Source: Entonaema liquescens (lineage: Eukaryota > Ascomycota > Sordariomycetes > Xylariales > Xylariaceae). From it: a stretch of DNA of 64,000 nucleotides. A program made the translations under genes and the position numbers. The notes under the pieces were generated by a model that saw nothing but the letters and a program-made list of their open reading frames with translations, made no database searches and had not been told where the DNA came from. How positions within the stretch are numbered: the stretch's first letter is position 1; the number at the start of each line of letters is the position of its first letter. The DNA lies in the NCBI GenBank assembly GCA_902805475.1, contig CADCSX010000008.1, positions 1,984,001-2,048,000 on the forward strand. The letters are read 5' to 3'. This document shows, piece after piece, positions 11,244 to 23,600 of the stretch.

Positions 11244-13737
11244 ATGGTCCCAGCGTACACTACTAGCCGTCGAACGTCGGGAAGACCAATACTGGCTTTC
11301 CTATCCGTGTTTTCCATATTCATCTTAGGGACGTTCTTTGCAACTAAATTCGGCTCTGCGCCAAAGCAGCACAGTTTCGAATTTAGGCACGCAGCGAGTT
11401 CACAGACAGACGGCACGGACACTCGGTGGGAATCCAAGACCAGGGCGGATGCGAAGGGAGACAAATATCTGATTGGAGTTGGGAAGGCCGATATAACCGG
11501 GCCTGTGGTTGAAATCGGCTTCGCGGGTTATGCCGACCTCTCTCAGACCGGTACTGGTCTTCGGCAACGTATCTATTCGCGGGCGTTCATAATAGGCGAC
11601 GTCAATAACCCGAATGATCGATTTGTATACTTGGTCCTCGATACGCAGTCTGGCGATACGGCTGTGCGCTTCGGCATTCTAGATGGTCTCGCCGCGCTTG
11701 GTGATGACTATGCGGTATACGGGAGCGGTAACGTCGCGGTGACGGGGACGCATGCACATTCCGGACCGGGAGCCTGGTTTAACTATTTACTCCCACAAGT
11801 AACAAGCTTAGGCTTCGACAAGCAGAGTTATCAAGCCATCGTTGATGGGGCTGTCTTGTCAATCAAAAGAGCCCACGAATCTTTGACCGAGGTTGGTAAA
11901 GAACTGAGTGAAATGAAGATCTACGGGCTAATATTTTATTTTTAGGGCTTCCTCGACTTCGGTATGAACAATACATGTATTTTGTAGAACCTTCTAATGG
12001 GAATAATAGGGGCGGTAAATATTACGGATGGCAACCTTAGTCGCAGCCTCTACGCCTACCTAGCTAACCCCGCCGAGGAACGAGCGCAATATGAGGACGA
12101 TGTTGATAAAGAAATGACCGTTCTCAAGTTCCAGCGGGCATCTGATGGAAAGAACATTGGTATTCTGACATGGTATCCTGTACACGGAACTTCGATTTAC
12201 CAAAATAGCACCCACGTGGCTGGCGACAACAAAGGAGTAGCAGAACTCATGTTTGAAAAAGCGATGGAGGGCGAAGACTCAGCAGCTAGTGGATTTGTGG
12301 CCGGCTTCTCTCAAGCAAATGTCGGAGATACAACTCCTAACACGCTTGGTGCATGGTGAGTTTGCCTTATACTATAAGCAAAGTAACGCAAGGTAATAAC
12401 ATCTACCAGGTGCGACGATGGATCCGGTCAACAGTGCAGCTTGGAGAACAGTACCTGCGCAGACGGCAAATCGCAGGCCTGTCACGGCCGAGGGCCCCTT
12501 TTCGACAAGCTCGATCTGGGGATTGCGAGTTGCTACGAGATAGGAAAACGCCAATACGATGGTGCTAGGTCGGTCTATGTAAGACAAATATCCCCCTCGT
12601 TAGCATCTAGCTATGGCTCATTTCATATCAGGACTCGTTTGGCTCATCCGGCACCTCTGTCGTCGGCTCGACGGTGAAAGCTTTCCACTTCTACCATGAC
12701 ATGAGCTTTTGGAAATTCCAGCTCGAGAATGGTACCGAAGTCCAGACGTGTCCGGCTGCGCTGGGTTATTCCTTTGCCGCCGGAACCTCGGACGGCCCTG
12801 GTGCTTTGACTTTACGCAGGGCGATTCCGGCGAGCCGAGCGCCAGTCCCGTCTGGGAAGTAATCAAGAGCCTGCTCCGCGCGCCATCGCCCCAACAGCAA
12901 GCGTGCCAGAACCCCAAGCCAGTCCTGCTCGACGTAGGCGAGCTATCAACGCCGTATGCGTGGAGTCCTAACATTATTGACGTTCAGCTACTACGAGTCG
13001 GCCAGTTCGTCATAATCATAAGCCCGAGCGAAGCGACCACCATGGCTGGGCGTAGGTGGCGTGCCGCCGTCAAGGCTGCTGCCGCCGACATCGTCGACAC
13101 CGAGCCGAAGGTTGTTCTGGGCGGACCTGCTAACACCTACGCGCACTACGTGGCCACGCCCGAGGAGTACGGCATCCAGCGGTACGAGGGAGCGAGCACG
13201 CTATTCGGCCCGTGGGAGCTCCCCGCGTACATCAATCTCACCGTCAGCAACATCCAGCACCTAGCCCCCGACGCATCGAGCTCGCCGGACCCGGGACCAT
13301 CGCCGCCGGATAACCGCAAGAGCAGCCTGAGCTTCATCACGGGCGTCGTGCAGGACAACGCGCCGCTGGGCAAGGCGTTCGGCGACGTGGTCTCCCAGCC
13401 CGCGGAGAAATACGCCCGCGGCGCCGTCGTCAATGCGACTTTTGTCGGCGCGAACCCGCGCAACAACTTACGGCTCGACGGCACGTTTACGGCCGTCGAG
13501 AAGCAGGATGGAGACTCGTGGACGCAGGTCCGGGATGACTCGGACTGGTCGTTGGTGTACACGTGGAAGCGAACGGATACCGTGCTGGGATATAGCGAGG
13601 TTACGGTTAGCTGGGAGACGGAGTCGGATGCCGAGACGGGGACGTATAGGATAAAGTATTATGGCGATAGTAAGGCCTTGATTGGGGGCGCTATTACGGC
13701 TTTTGATGGGACGAGCAATACTTTTACACTTACGTGA
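11244..13737 (+). CDS. Neutral/alkaline ceramidase (one frame break)
   Basis: Exons are 11244-11891, 11946-11961 (16-nt microexon), 12010-12355, 12410-12578 and 12632-13737. The product hydrolyses ceramide to sphingoid base and fatty acid. Residues 15-35 form one hydrophobic segment after a basic N-terminus, a type-II anchor or uncleaved signal. The zinc-site motif TGTHAHSGPG (His170, His172) follows, then GTSIYQN...GDNKG around the catalytic-Ser region. FSQANVGDTTPN, CPAALGYSFAAGTSDGPG and the C-terminal beta-sandwich motif SPSEATTMAGRRWR are also present. Exons 1-4 and the start of exon 5 read in one frame, but at 12801-12806 conserved reading (GPGA then FDFTQGD) needs one more base in a T/C run. 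From there the second frame runs cleanly to 13737. The first donor (GTTGGT) is unusual. A single missing base, probably an error, is more likely than a decayed gene. Confidence 0.85.
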
Positions 13738-14013
13738 TATCTACCTTAGGTAGTTGGGTATTTAGGGGGTTGGGTATGAAATTATAATGATTAGTGATGA
13801 AGGAACTGTATAACTCAAGTATATAACAATGTTTGTTTGATGCCGTGATGTATTACCGAGATTACGTCTATTCTCCTTCTGCTTTAGTTGGCGCTGGCTA
13901 TTCACAAGCTTCAAAGCTCGTATGTTATCCATTAAAGGTAAACGACCGAGGTAGTCCATTAATAGATGAAATCAAAGCCGGTAATGCTGTTAAGTGCTTC
14001 CATATCCACCTAT

Positions 14014-16704
14014 CTAAACAACAGTAAACGTAGCCTTGGCCCTTATATCTTTGCTCGAGCTACCCACGTGAACAGCAAACTCACCGGGCTCAACGACGTA
14101 TTTCATGTTTATGTCCCAAAGCCCCAAATCAGCAACAGCAATGTCGATTTTCACCGTCTCGGTAGCTTCAGCTGATACGAGAACCTTGGAGAACCCCCGA
14201 AGCTGCTTGTTAGGCACGACGACGCTGGCTACCAAGTCCTGGACGTATACTTGAACTACCTCGGCACCATCACGCGTCGAGTTATTCGTGATCTTGATGG
14301 TGACTGTGACGGTGTCCGTTGGAGACACGGTGGTCTGTGATAGCGATATATCAGAGTACGTGAAAGTACTGTAAGATTTGCCGTAGCCGAACTATACTCG
14401 TACTTAAGGTTAGCGAGAGACACATATATGAAGTTCCGGGTGGGTGTGTTTAGCAAAATACATTAAGAAAAGGGACTTTATAATACCTCGTAAAGCGGTA
14501 GGGGACTTTGGAGCACGTAGTTATGTCCGAACTTCATGGAACCATCTGCGGAAACAAAACCAGGATCAGGATATGCCCGTGCGGAGTTGAGATAGTCGTA
14601 GTTGATCGGCGTAGTGCCGATATCATAAGGGAACGAGACGGACAGTTTCCCAGATGGGTTTACGTCTCCGAACAGCACATCTGCTAGAGCGTGTCCTCCT
14701 TGCTCGGATGGGTAGAATTGCTGCACCAAAGCCGAAGCTGCATCCGATATCCAAGGCTCGGTGATAGGTTTTCCTGAACTGAAGACGACGATAGTAGGCT
14801 TCCCCGTGTCGATGATGGCTTTGACCAAATGTGGCATTGCGCCGACGAGATTCAGGTTGTGGACATCAACATGTTCGCCCGTAGTGGCATTGAGTCCGCC
14901 CCAAAGCTCGTCCTGGTCTCTCGACCATGTGCCTACAACCACGACAGCTATGTCCGCGTCCTCCGCTGCAGCCATAGCTTCAGCAAAACCGGTCTGATCG
15001 CTTGACCAACGCTCGCAGCCCTGTGCGTATGTGACCTTTCCTGTACTTGCCGACTTTATACCGTCTAGAGGTGTCACACCTCTATATTGAGCCTTATAGG
15101 GGACATAATCGCCGTACTTATAGGATATATTAGTGCTCCCATTGCCAATATCTTCGTAGAGTTTATCTCACTCACATTTACGAAACCGTGAGCCATCGGC
15201 CCGATGACTGCAATGTTCGCATCTTTCTTCAGAGGAAGGACATTGTCATGATTTTCCAGCAAGACGATAGATTCTGCGTCGAGCTCCCTCGCAAGCTGGA
15301 TTATCTCAGGAGTATTAATATATTTGGACTGGTCTTCCTCCGAGACTCCAGGAAATGGTTTCTCAAATAAACCGGCCTCAAACTTCGCACGCAGTTGTCT
15401 CGAAACTGCTTGGTCTACTACATCAATGGATAGCTTCCCCGACTTGACCATTTCAGGTATTTTCTCGAAGTTGAACGACCCGCCGCCCATTTCAACATCA
15501 TTGCCAGCAGGGAGTGCCTGGGAGGTGTTAGGAGCTATTTTCGGATTAACCATCTAGAAACTACTGCTAGGAAACTTACATAGTTAACTATAGCTTCAGA
15601 GTCGATGGGATCGGATTGGCACATTTTGAAATCCTTGCACAAGCGGTCTGTAGCTCCCGCATCGCTTATAACCTGGCATTGTTAGAATTCGCCATACCAA
15701 TAGTCCTTATTTTCTGCTCACGAAGTATTCGTAACCCCATTCTCCCCTCAAGATATCGGTGAGGGTATGTCTATCAGCAACAGCTGGTATCCCATCATAG
15801 CTGTGGTAAGCTGACATGACGGACAAGGCACCGGCATCAATGATAGCTCGCTTGAATGGTGGAAGATACGTAGTGCGTAGCTCTCTCTCCTCCGTGAACA
15901 GGTGCACAATTTATACCTTGCTCTGGAGTCGCGAATGCCGCCTGATTGAATTAGCTTTCACCATTTTAAACATTGACACAGGGGCTCTTACGAAATGCTT
16001 GACCATAGCTGAGACATTACCGGACTGGAGGCCCTTGACGTAGGCATAAGCTAGCTCACCGGTTCTAACTCAACATTTAGTAGTATATCTAAGATCATTG
16101 ATATGTGTACTTACAGGTAGCCATCCTCTCCAAACGTCTCCTCCACGCGGCCGAACCGTAGCTCGCGAGCCAAGTCAGCGAGAGGCCCGAAGATCTGGTT
16201 AACTCCCAAGGTGCGGGCTTCCTGAGCAATAGCTCTTGCCATTTTCTCAACAAGAGACGGATTGAAGGAGCACGAATGGGCGATAGGTGAGTTGAAGATA
16301 GTAGCGTTTGGGATTAAGAAACCGTGAATGCCCTCAGACTGAACCCACGCAGGGATGCCGAGGGTTGTATTCCGCACCAGATAGTCCTGTCCGATCTCAA
16401 TGCCATTGCTGAGCATTTTCCACGGTATGGCAATGCCAACGTAAAACGAACCAGCTCTCGACTTCATGCTCCATTCTAGACCGGTTTGGTTTAAACTGCC
16501 ATCTCCGGTGTTGATCCAGTTCCTCAGGTCCCCTTGGACTAATTGAGCTGTCTTGTCTTCAATTGTCATCCGTGACAGCAGATCAACCACTCTATCCTCA
16601 ACCTTAGCTGACGGATCTTTGTAGAGCGGCAGGCTGTCATTGTTTGAAATGGCCAGCACAATAGCTATCAAGGAAGCAAGACATACAGAGATGATAGGCC
16701 GCAT
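14014..16704 (-). CDS. Secreted GH3 glycosidase, beta-glucosidase-like multidomain type (frame break)
   Basis: Minus-strand exons: 16704-16115, 16064-15992, 15941-15722, 15672-15580, 15517-15176, 15116-14487, 14391-14014. About 775 residues. The start gives a signal peptide (hydrophobic residues 4-19). The GH3 N-terminal barrel follows, with the FGRVEETFGEDGYL and KHF segments and an ISDAGATDRL segment carrying the expected Asp nucleophile. Then come the GH3 C-terminal domain (DADIAVVVVG...DQDE) and a C-terminal fibronectin-III-like domain. The set matches beta-glucosidase/beta-xylosidase-type GH3, not the single-domain NagZ type with its KHFPGHG motif. Exon 3 is 220 nt although both its borders are phase 0; conserved PVHGG and ERELR lie in different frames across a CT/GA repeat at 15881-15890, so two bases appear to be missing. 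Substrate is not predictable in detail. Confidence 0.85.
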
Positions 16705-17621
16705 ATTAGCTAGTTGACCGTTCAATATTGACAAAGACACCTGAAATTGCGGATAGCATAACAAGACCTGTTCGAGGATATTTCATTATGGCGTTATAAC
16801 TTATACCTTAACTATACAAGTATCCCTGACTGCTACAGTTGTATCGAAAGTCAACTTGTGGATCTACTCAACTGACGGGAGGACGGTCTCCGGATCCTAA
16901 TTTGCGGTAGCGTGACTGCTACTTTTCCTAATTAGAATTATTGCTAAGTCTAAGAGTGCCCGTATATAAATACACATAAATATCTAATTACTTTGAATTT
17001 AACTATATATGTAGACTACGAGATCACGTTCCTGGATAGTTCATCATACGCATGTATGAATTTGGCCAGTTGCTATATATTAGGACCAGAATATAGAGAT
17101 GGAAAGGAGTAGTGAACCAAGTGATGGCATAGAATTGAGTATAGTGATAAACTCTCCCTCTCATTGGTGGGTGAAAGTTACCGAGATGGGCCAAGTGAAC
17201 GAGTTATCCCCGTCGATGAACCGTTGTGTTTGAGTTGGTAAACTCGTTAGTATCTCTCTTCGTTAACAATTAGACCGACAGCTCAAGCATACCTCCACTT
17301 CAAACGCAGAAGGTGTGCAAAGCTCGAACCAAAAAATATCAGGTTTAAAAACGCGAAGTCGCATTAGAGGTACCTAATCTATTCACAAAGACTGTATAAA
17401 CACAAAAACTTTTCCGAAGTTGCCATATAGGCTTCGTCAAGCGTGACGCTGCGTTAGATACATTCATGCTTCCAGACGCTAAAATGCAATACAAAAACTG
17501 CAGATAAAAATAAGAATGATATAATATGACGCGGCTCTCTGCTATTAGTTGTACAATATGAAGGGGTATATATGTTTGTTCCTACATAACGTTCCTTGAA
17601 ACCATTTATCTTGAAGCTCTT
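16705..17621. other. Intergenic region
   Basis: An A/T-rich spacer upstream of the GH3 gene and downstream of the large membrane-repeat gene, both on the minus strand. I see no gene or strong repeat. Confidence 0.5.
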
Positions 17622-20600
17622 TTAGTATCGTAGTTCGACGCGGGTGAAACGCTTCTTCATTGAATCCTCTAACCAATCTCTCCCTTGGCTGTTGCTGTCA
17701 TTACCACGTCTCCACATACTTTGCTCGCTGAAGTCAGGCTTGGTATCGAATGAAGGCCTGGCAGCACCCTTATTGAGTTTGCGCAGATTATGATGAACCA
17801 TGTTAGTGCCGGCTTCAAAGTAAGACACCGTCTTGGTCATGAGCTTAGGGGACCAAAGACTATTCGCAGTAGGAGTCATTTTCGCAATTGGCTTCTCCCA
17901 GAGTGGCATGGTGGCCGAAGCTGTGCGGCTCTTGGTACTTTCTTTTCTAGCAATGGCTTCCTGGAGTGCGGCATTCCATTGCGATGGTAGGGCTTGACCT
18001 CGTGAGAACCTAATCTCAGGGTAGGAAGAGATGATGGCGACATGAAGAGCATTAGACCAGTCCCGAGGGGATGCAGGTTTGCGGATAAGTTTAGGCGATA
18101 CATGGCTTGCCTTGATGGCTTCTTGGAGTTCCATGTCCCAGTCCTGAGGGTAAGAAGCCCTCAAAGCGGTCATGGAACCAGGGAAGCTATCTGCGATGGC
18201 TTCCCGTAGAGCGCTATCCCACTCCGCGGGATGCACGATGCTGGGACGATATAACTGGCGAGCGGGAGTATATGCTGGCTTCTTCTGATGAACTTCATCC
18301 AAGTTCTTTACTGTAAATTCGTAGGGTAACTCGGGAATAGCAGGGACTTCGGGCGTAGATTCGGTAATATCCTCAGGGACCTTGGGGGTCTTGGATTCCT
18401 TCCTCTTTCTCCCAAACCAGCCACTCAAGGCACTTCCAGTACTTTTGGCTGAAGATGCTTTGGTAATGCCAGTCTTAACCGATGATGAGTCGGTTATAGG
18501 GGATGTGGGCAACGAGTCTACTGTGGATACGGAGTTGACGGATGGACTTCTGGGTCGGACAGATGAAATTGTCATCCAGTCCAATTCAACCGAAGTGACC
18601 TGACTGCTATTCCACAGACGGTTCGATTTGATGGTCGGTAAAGGCTCATTGGAGGAGCGGGGCTTTCGGTTCATCTGGAGAGCTGCAGGTTCTGCAGAAG
18701 TGGTTCGATAGGTCTTGCGAGTCGGGTCGAGCTGGAATAGGCCAGATGCGAAGGATACTGTTACGATGGCTTTAGTCCATAGGGAAATTGCCTTGGTAGA
18801 AGTTTGACTCGGATTGGTCGACTTCTCCCAGAGCTTCGTGCTCATTAAAGTCGCAATGGCTTCTCCCATTTTGCGAGACTTTCGGGTCATGTTGATCGCG
18901 GCTGGAAGCTTGGAAGTCCTACGATAATCTACCCTGGCAACATTCACGTCAAATAAGCCTTCATAATCCGACAAAAGGGCCGACGAGTCAGACTGTTCCC
19001 ACAGTAGATTCACCCGGCTGGGTAATGAAACCTCTGCAGGTACATGCGACTCAACGATACGGGTTGGGGCTTCTCCAGTCCAGAGACTATTCGTCGTGAT
19101 TGAGGGCAAGGGTTCTTTAGTTGAACGAGACTTCTTCAGCATAGTAATGGCAGCCGGGACATTAGAGGTTCTCCGGTAATCGTATCTTACAACACTGATG
19201 TCAAACAGACCTTCGTGCTCTGATGTTGCGTTCATCATTGGCTTCTCCCATAACAACACTCTCTGGACTTTAGGCACGGCCTTCTTGTTAATTGGCTTGG
19301 AGGCTTTCATGGTAGATAGCTTAAATAAGAACGGCTCAGCACCGCGAGTCGGTTGCGGGACACTGCTTTCCTTGGACCAAAGATCACGTGTTTGAAGGCC
19401 TGTCAACGGTTCCCTTACCACACGAGGGGTTGTCTTCATGGAGATAGCAGCGGGTTCTTCCACAGTCCTGCGGTAATCTGATCGGGTCGTGTTAGTGTTA
19501 AATAAGCCATTGTGCTCAGGTACGGGAGCTGTAGCCGGCTTCTGCCATAGTAGCGGTAACTGGACCATAATGTCATTGTTGGCTCTCCATAGTGCTCTAG
19601 ATACCAACTTTTCCAGTGGCATTTCTACTGTGCGAGACTTCTTCTTCATGAAAAGCGCAGCAGGCTCGCTTGCAGTTCTTCGATAGTCCTTCCTCGGATG
19701 GCTGACGTCGAACAGACCCTGGGCCACCGAAGTTTCGATAACAACTGGTCGCACCCATAAAGATGCCAACTGAGAAGGCACAGCCGCCTTCGTCGCTTGC
19801 GAAGGGATTTCCATTAGAGCATGCGATTTGGACGCACTCCATAGTAAGCCCGTGCTAAGACCGACATCTTTGGAACTTGGCTCCCATAGCTTCAAACTTT
19901 GAATAGGCATGACATCGTCAATAATGTGGCTTAGCTTGGCCTTCCCTGTAGGTCCTGTTTTATAACTCTCCCAGGTTGAAAAATCCGGCTGGGGCAAGCC
20001 AAAGGAATGGCTAGTTTGGGATTCTGGCTGGGGTTCCCATAGCAGACTTTGAGAAGAAACAGACTCAGAGGCTGGGACGCAAGGCTGATCTACCGGTATT
20101 GGGTCTTCTAGGGCCATGACATCGTCTTTATAATCATCAACTATGGTATCGACGATGTCATAGGAAAGGGCCCGAGTGTTAATGGACGGCGAAGTCTGTT
20201 GGGTGAGAAGGAGCAAGCTGTCTCTTGAGGGTACATCAGTCCTGAGCAAGCTTGCAATCTCCCACAAGGTGCTCTCATCGAAATCATCCCCATCGCTGTC
20301 TGAGAAAGTTTCAAAGTCGTCAAAGTTATCACCCTCTTCCTCGGCTTCATAGTCATCAAAGAAGGATGTCGTGAATTCTTCGTCATCTGGCTGACTTGGC
20401 CTAGCGCTCGAGAAGGCATTCGTGACTGGGGCTCCCGTAGTCATAGTTCCTGGCATGGCCGTAAACATACGGGTAGGTGGTGGGAGTTGAATGCTGGCAC
20501 TCTCACTCTTCTCGCCCCAGGGAAATTGGAAGAGACCTAAAGTCCCCCGCTTATCAGGCAAGGGTTCGGGGTTCTCTATAATATCAGGCAAGAGAGATAC

Positions 20601-23600
20601 GCGCTTGTTTCTCCGAGGCGGGCGAACAGTGAGCGGACGAGTAGCAGCAGGGCCAGATCCAGAATTGCGCGACGGGATAAACTTCTTCCAGAGACCACTA
20701 GCAACTGTCGTATTGTTGCTCTTGGAAGCCTTCTCCCATAACCGAGAGCTTTCTATAGTCAATGGGGCCAAGTTCTTTCTAGTCACCGGACGTAGCGTCG
20801 GGCTTGGGAGCTGCAGAGTCCCGACAATTGTCTTTGGCTGCTTCGCGATTCCCGCCCAGAGACCTGAATTGGCTGAGCTCTGAACAGGGGACTGAGGCTT
20901 CCAGAGTAGCTGAGGTTGGACCACCTGCGCTGATAACCTTGGGCCAAGTGGTTGTATACTCCTGGAAACTTCACTCTCATATTCAGATTCGTCAGTATCA
21001 GGTGGGCTCGGGCTACCTAGCGCAGCTTTAGAAACGGACAGGAAGTTAAGATTGTTATGCTTCACAATTAAATTGGGCGTGTTTGATATATCTTCCGCCT
21101 GGGAGTCGGCGAGACGAGTCTGCCACTGACTGGTGTGGGTTGTTTCGGAACTTGGCACAGAACTTTGAGACGAGGGTGTGCCCATGCTGCCTTCAGCTTT
21201 AGATCGCATAATTCCAATTCGCATAGACGCATTTCGTGACGCTCTACGTTCAGCAATCGTGGAAACAGGGCGAGAATCCTTTGCCGGAGAAGTCTTGATG
21301 CTCGACATGGAATCGCGCTGAAGGAGGTTTTGTGTGGACTGCCATTGGTTTTCAAGCTGACCCATCTCGCGTTCCAGGTTCTCTAGTAATGCCAGACGCT
21401 GTCCATCACTATCAACAGAATCCGGGACCGGTTGCTCGAAACGTTGGAGTTGAGCTTGAATCGCCTGGTACGCGGCTCCAGGTGACTCTAGTGGCGAAGG
21501 CTCTGCAGGTTGGACCAGGATTGTCCTTTTGTTACTTCTCCCATTGAGAATCAAAGGCGCCGGCGGAGGCATCTTTCTTACTCGTCCCTTGCCATTTCTC
21601 GTGGAGAAAGCCGGACATTCTTCACCGACCCGACGATGGAACCCACCGATGTTAACTGGCTCGGTAGTCGGTACCTTAGGGAGAGCTTTGTTATTTTCGA
21701 CCAAGTCCTGAACTCCTTTTTCGCTAACGACATCAGCAGAGTTGTTATATTCCTTCTGTTTTCCGAGGGCACGAGAGTCTTTCTGAATATACGTTGAATG
21801 GGCATTTTGTCGAGATTGTTGAATATTAACAGGAGCGATTGGAGAGTGCACCGAGCCCCAGATAGTACTGGCATATCCCTCTCGCTCCTTGCTATCGCCC
21901 TTCGAAGATAACGCACTAAATTGACCTTCTGCTGGTATGACAGGTGAAGATCTTCTATTGATCTTATCAGATGGGTGCGGTCGTCTTTCATTTTCAACTG
22001 ATATTCCCGGTAACCAGGACTGGCCCAACTCGTTAACTGCATTGTGAGAGTTACCAGTCATCTGCACACCTTGTTGCGGAATGTCGTCGATGCCGAGAAT
22101 GCTAGTGGTTCGTGTTGAGCTCTTGTCGGTCATCTTCGATAACCGCCTACCATCGCGAACTTCGCGGTCATCAGCATTGGTCCCTTGTGTGCCTATCGCG
22201 TACGCAGTCGGCAAAGGAGGCATTTCAGGCACTATAGACTTCCGCTTCGAAGGAGCGCTAAGTGGTGTGGCATAGAGCAACTCCATTTTCTCATCGAGTG
22301 ACATGCTCTTCGTGTGAGGACGAGATAAATTACCGGCGCTCTTGGGAGGAGCCGGCAGAGGCGGCAGCTGTGTAGGACTTCCAGGCACAGACCGTAGGAG
22401 AGACTTTCTAGCGATAATCGAGCCACTTGATTTCGACCGTCTATGTCCCTGAGTAGGTGAAACTTCGGCAGGGAAAACTTGACGGTCATTGTCTCCTTTC
22501 CTGGGGATCGGGCGCGGACGGTTGACAACCGAACCAGGGGAGTCTAGGGAAGTTATCGGTGTTTTTGAAGCCCCCTGGACAATGTTACTGACGAAATTTG
22601 GATCATCGTAGACGATGTTGTTGATGAACATTACAGTTTCCTGTCGCCGGCTCCCGGATTCCTTCGCGATTGGTTTCATCGCTTGGGCCCGTGGGTTCGA
22701 CGGAAGCCCGGTCGTAGGTCGTCGCTGGAGTGGTGTCTTTGCTGGCTCGGGTTCCTTTGGCGGTGGAGATGGGTCTCGCGGTCGTGGAATCGGTATACGG
22801 ACCGGCTCACCAGGTCGAATTGGTTGGAATGTTGTTGGTATCGGTGGTTGGGGGTACCTTGGGGATCTCCGCCTCACCTGATCAGGCCCAGGAGACAACT
22901 CCGAAGAAGTAGAAGAAGCATTTGCTTCGACAGATAATCCCGCCAATGTCTTAGACGTCTTAGACGAGACGCTCCTCTCCAGCTGCGCTAAAGACGATGA
23001 TTGAACCTCTTTACGTTTTAAACTTAGTTCCCTAGCAAGCGATTCATCTCTTTCCGGGGCGGCTGGCGGCTGAGGAGCTCGTCGTTGTGCAATAAGACTT
23101 TGTTCATTTTCCATTAGTTTGCCCCGTCGCTCCTTTTCGTTGCTGGCAGCCGTAGCAAGATCGACCGTTGGTATTCTGTCAAGAGGATTTTCCATGCCTT
23201 CCTGTGAGATAAGAACCGGTTTCGAGATTACGAGCTTGCCCCCTGCGGCCTTACTCCACGCTTTCCCCTTGATATTTTTCTTCGAGTTACCAAACCCACC
23301 AATTCCAGAAACTTCACTTCGAGAGACGTATGCTGCCATGGCCGCTGTAGCTGCACTTTTAACATCTTCATACCGGGACGGGGGGTAGTCCGCGGAATCT
23401 GAAGAGGATAAATCCCGATCCCTACCAAGGTCACGGACAGCTGGAGAATCTGGTCGTCGTAGGGGCGGGCCACGAGGAGAAACGAGTGACCCTGAGAACA
23501 CGGTAACTAATGCTTCAAGGTGTCAACAATACGACAGATACAAAATACGTTATAATACTTACCAACTAAAATTGCTAGACCAACAGCAGGCAACGTCGTT

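Noticed and set aside
14014..16704. GH3 gene as the NagZ-type N-acetylglucosaminidase of the GlcNAc cluster
   Set aside because: It has a signal peptide, a C-terminal FnIII-like domain and a beta-glucosidase-type nucleophile segment, and lacks the KHFPGHG motif.
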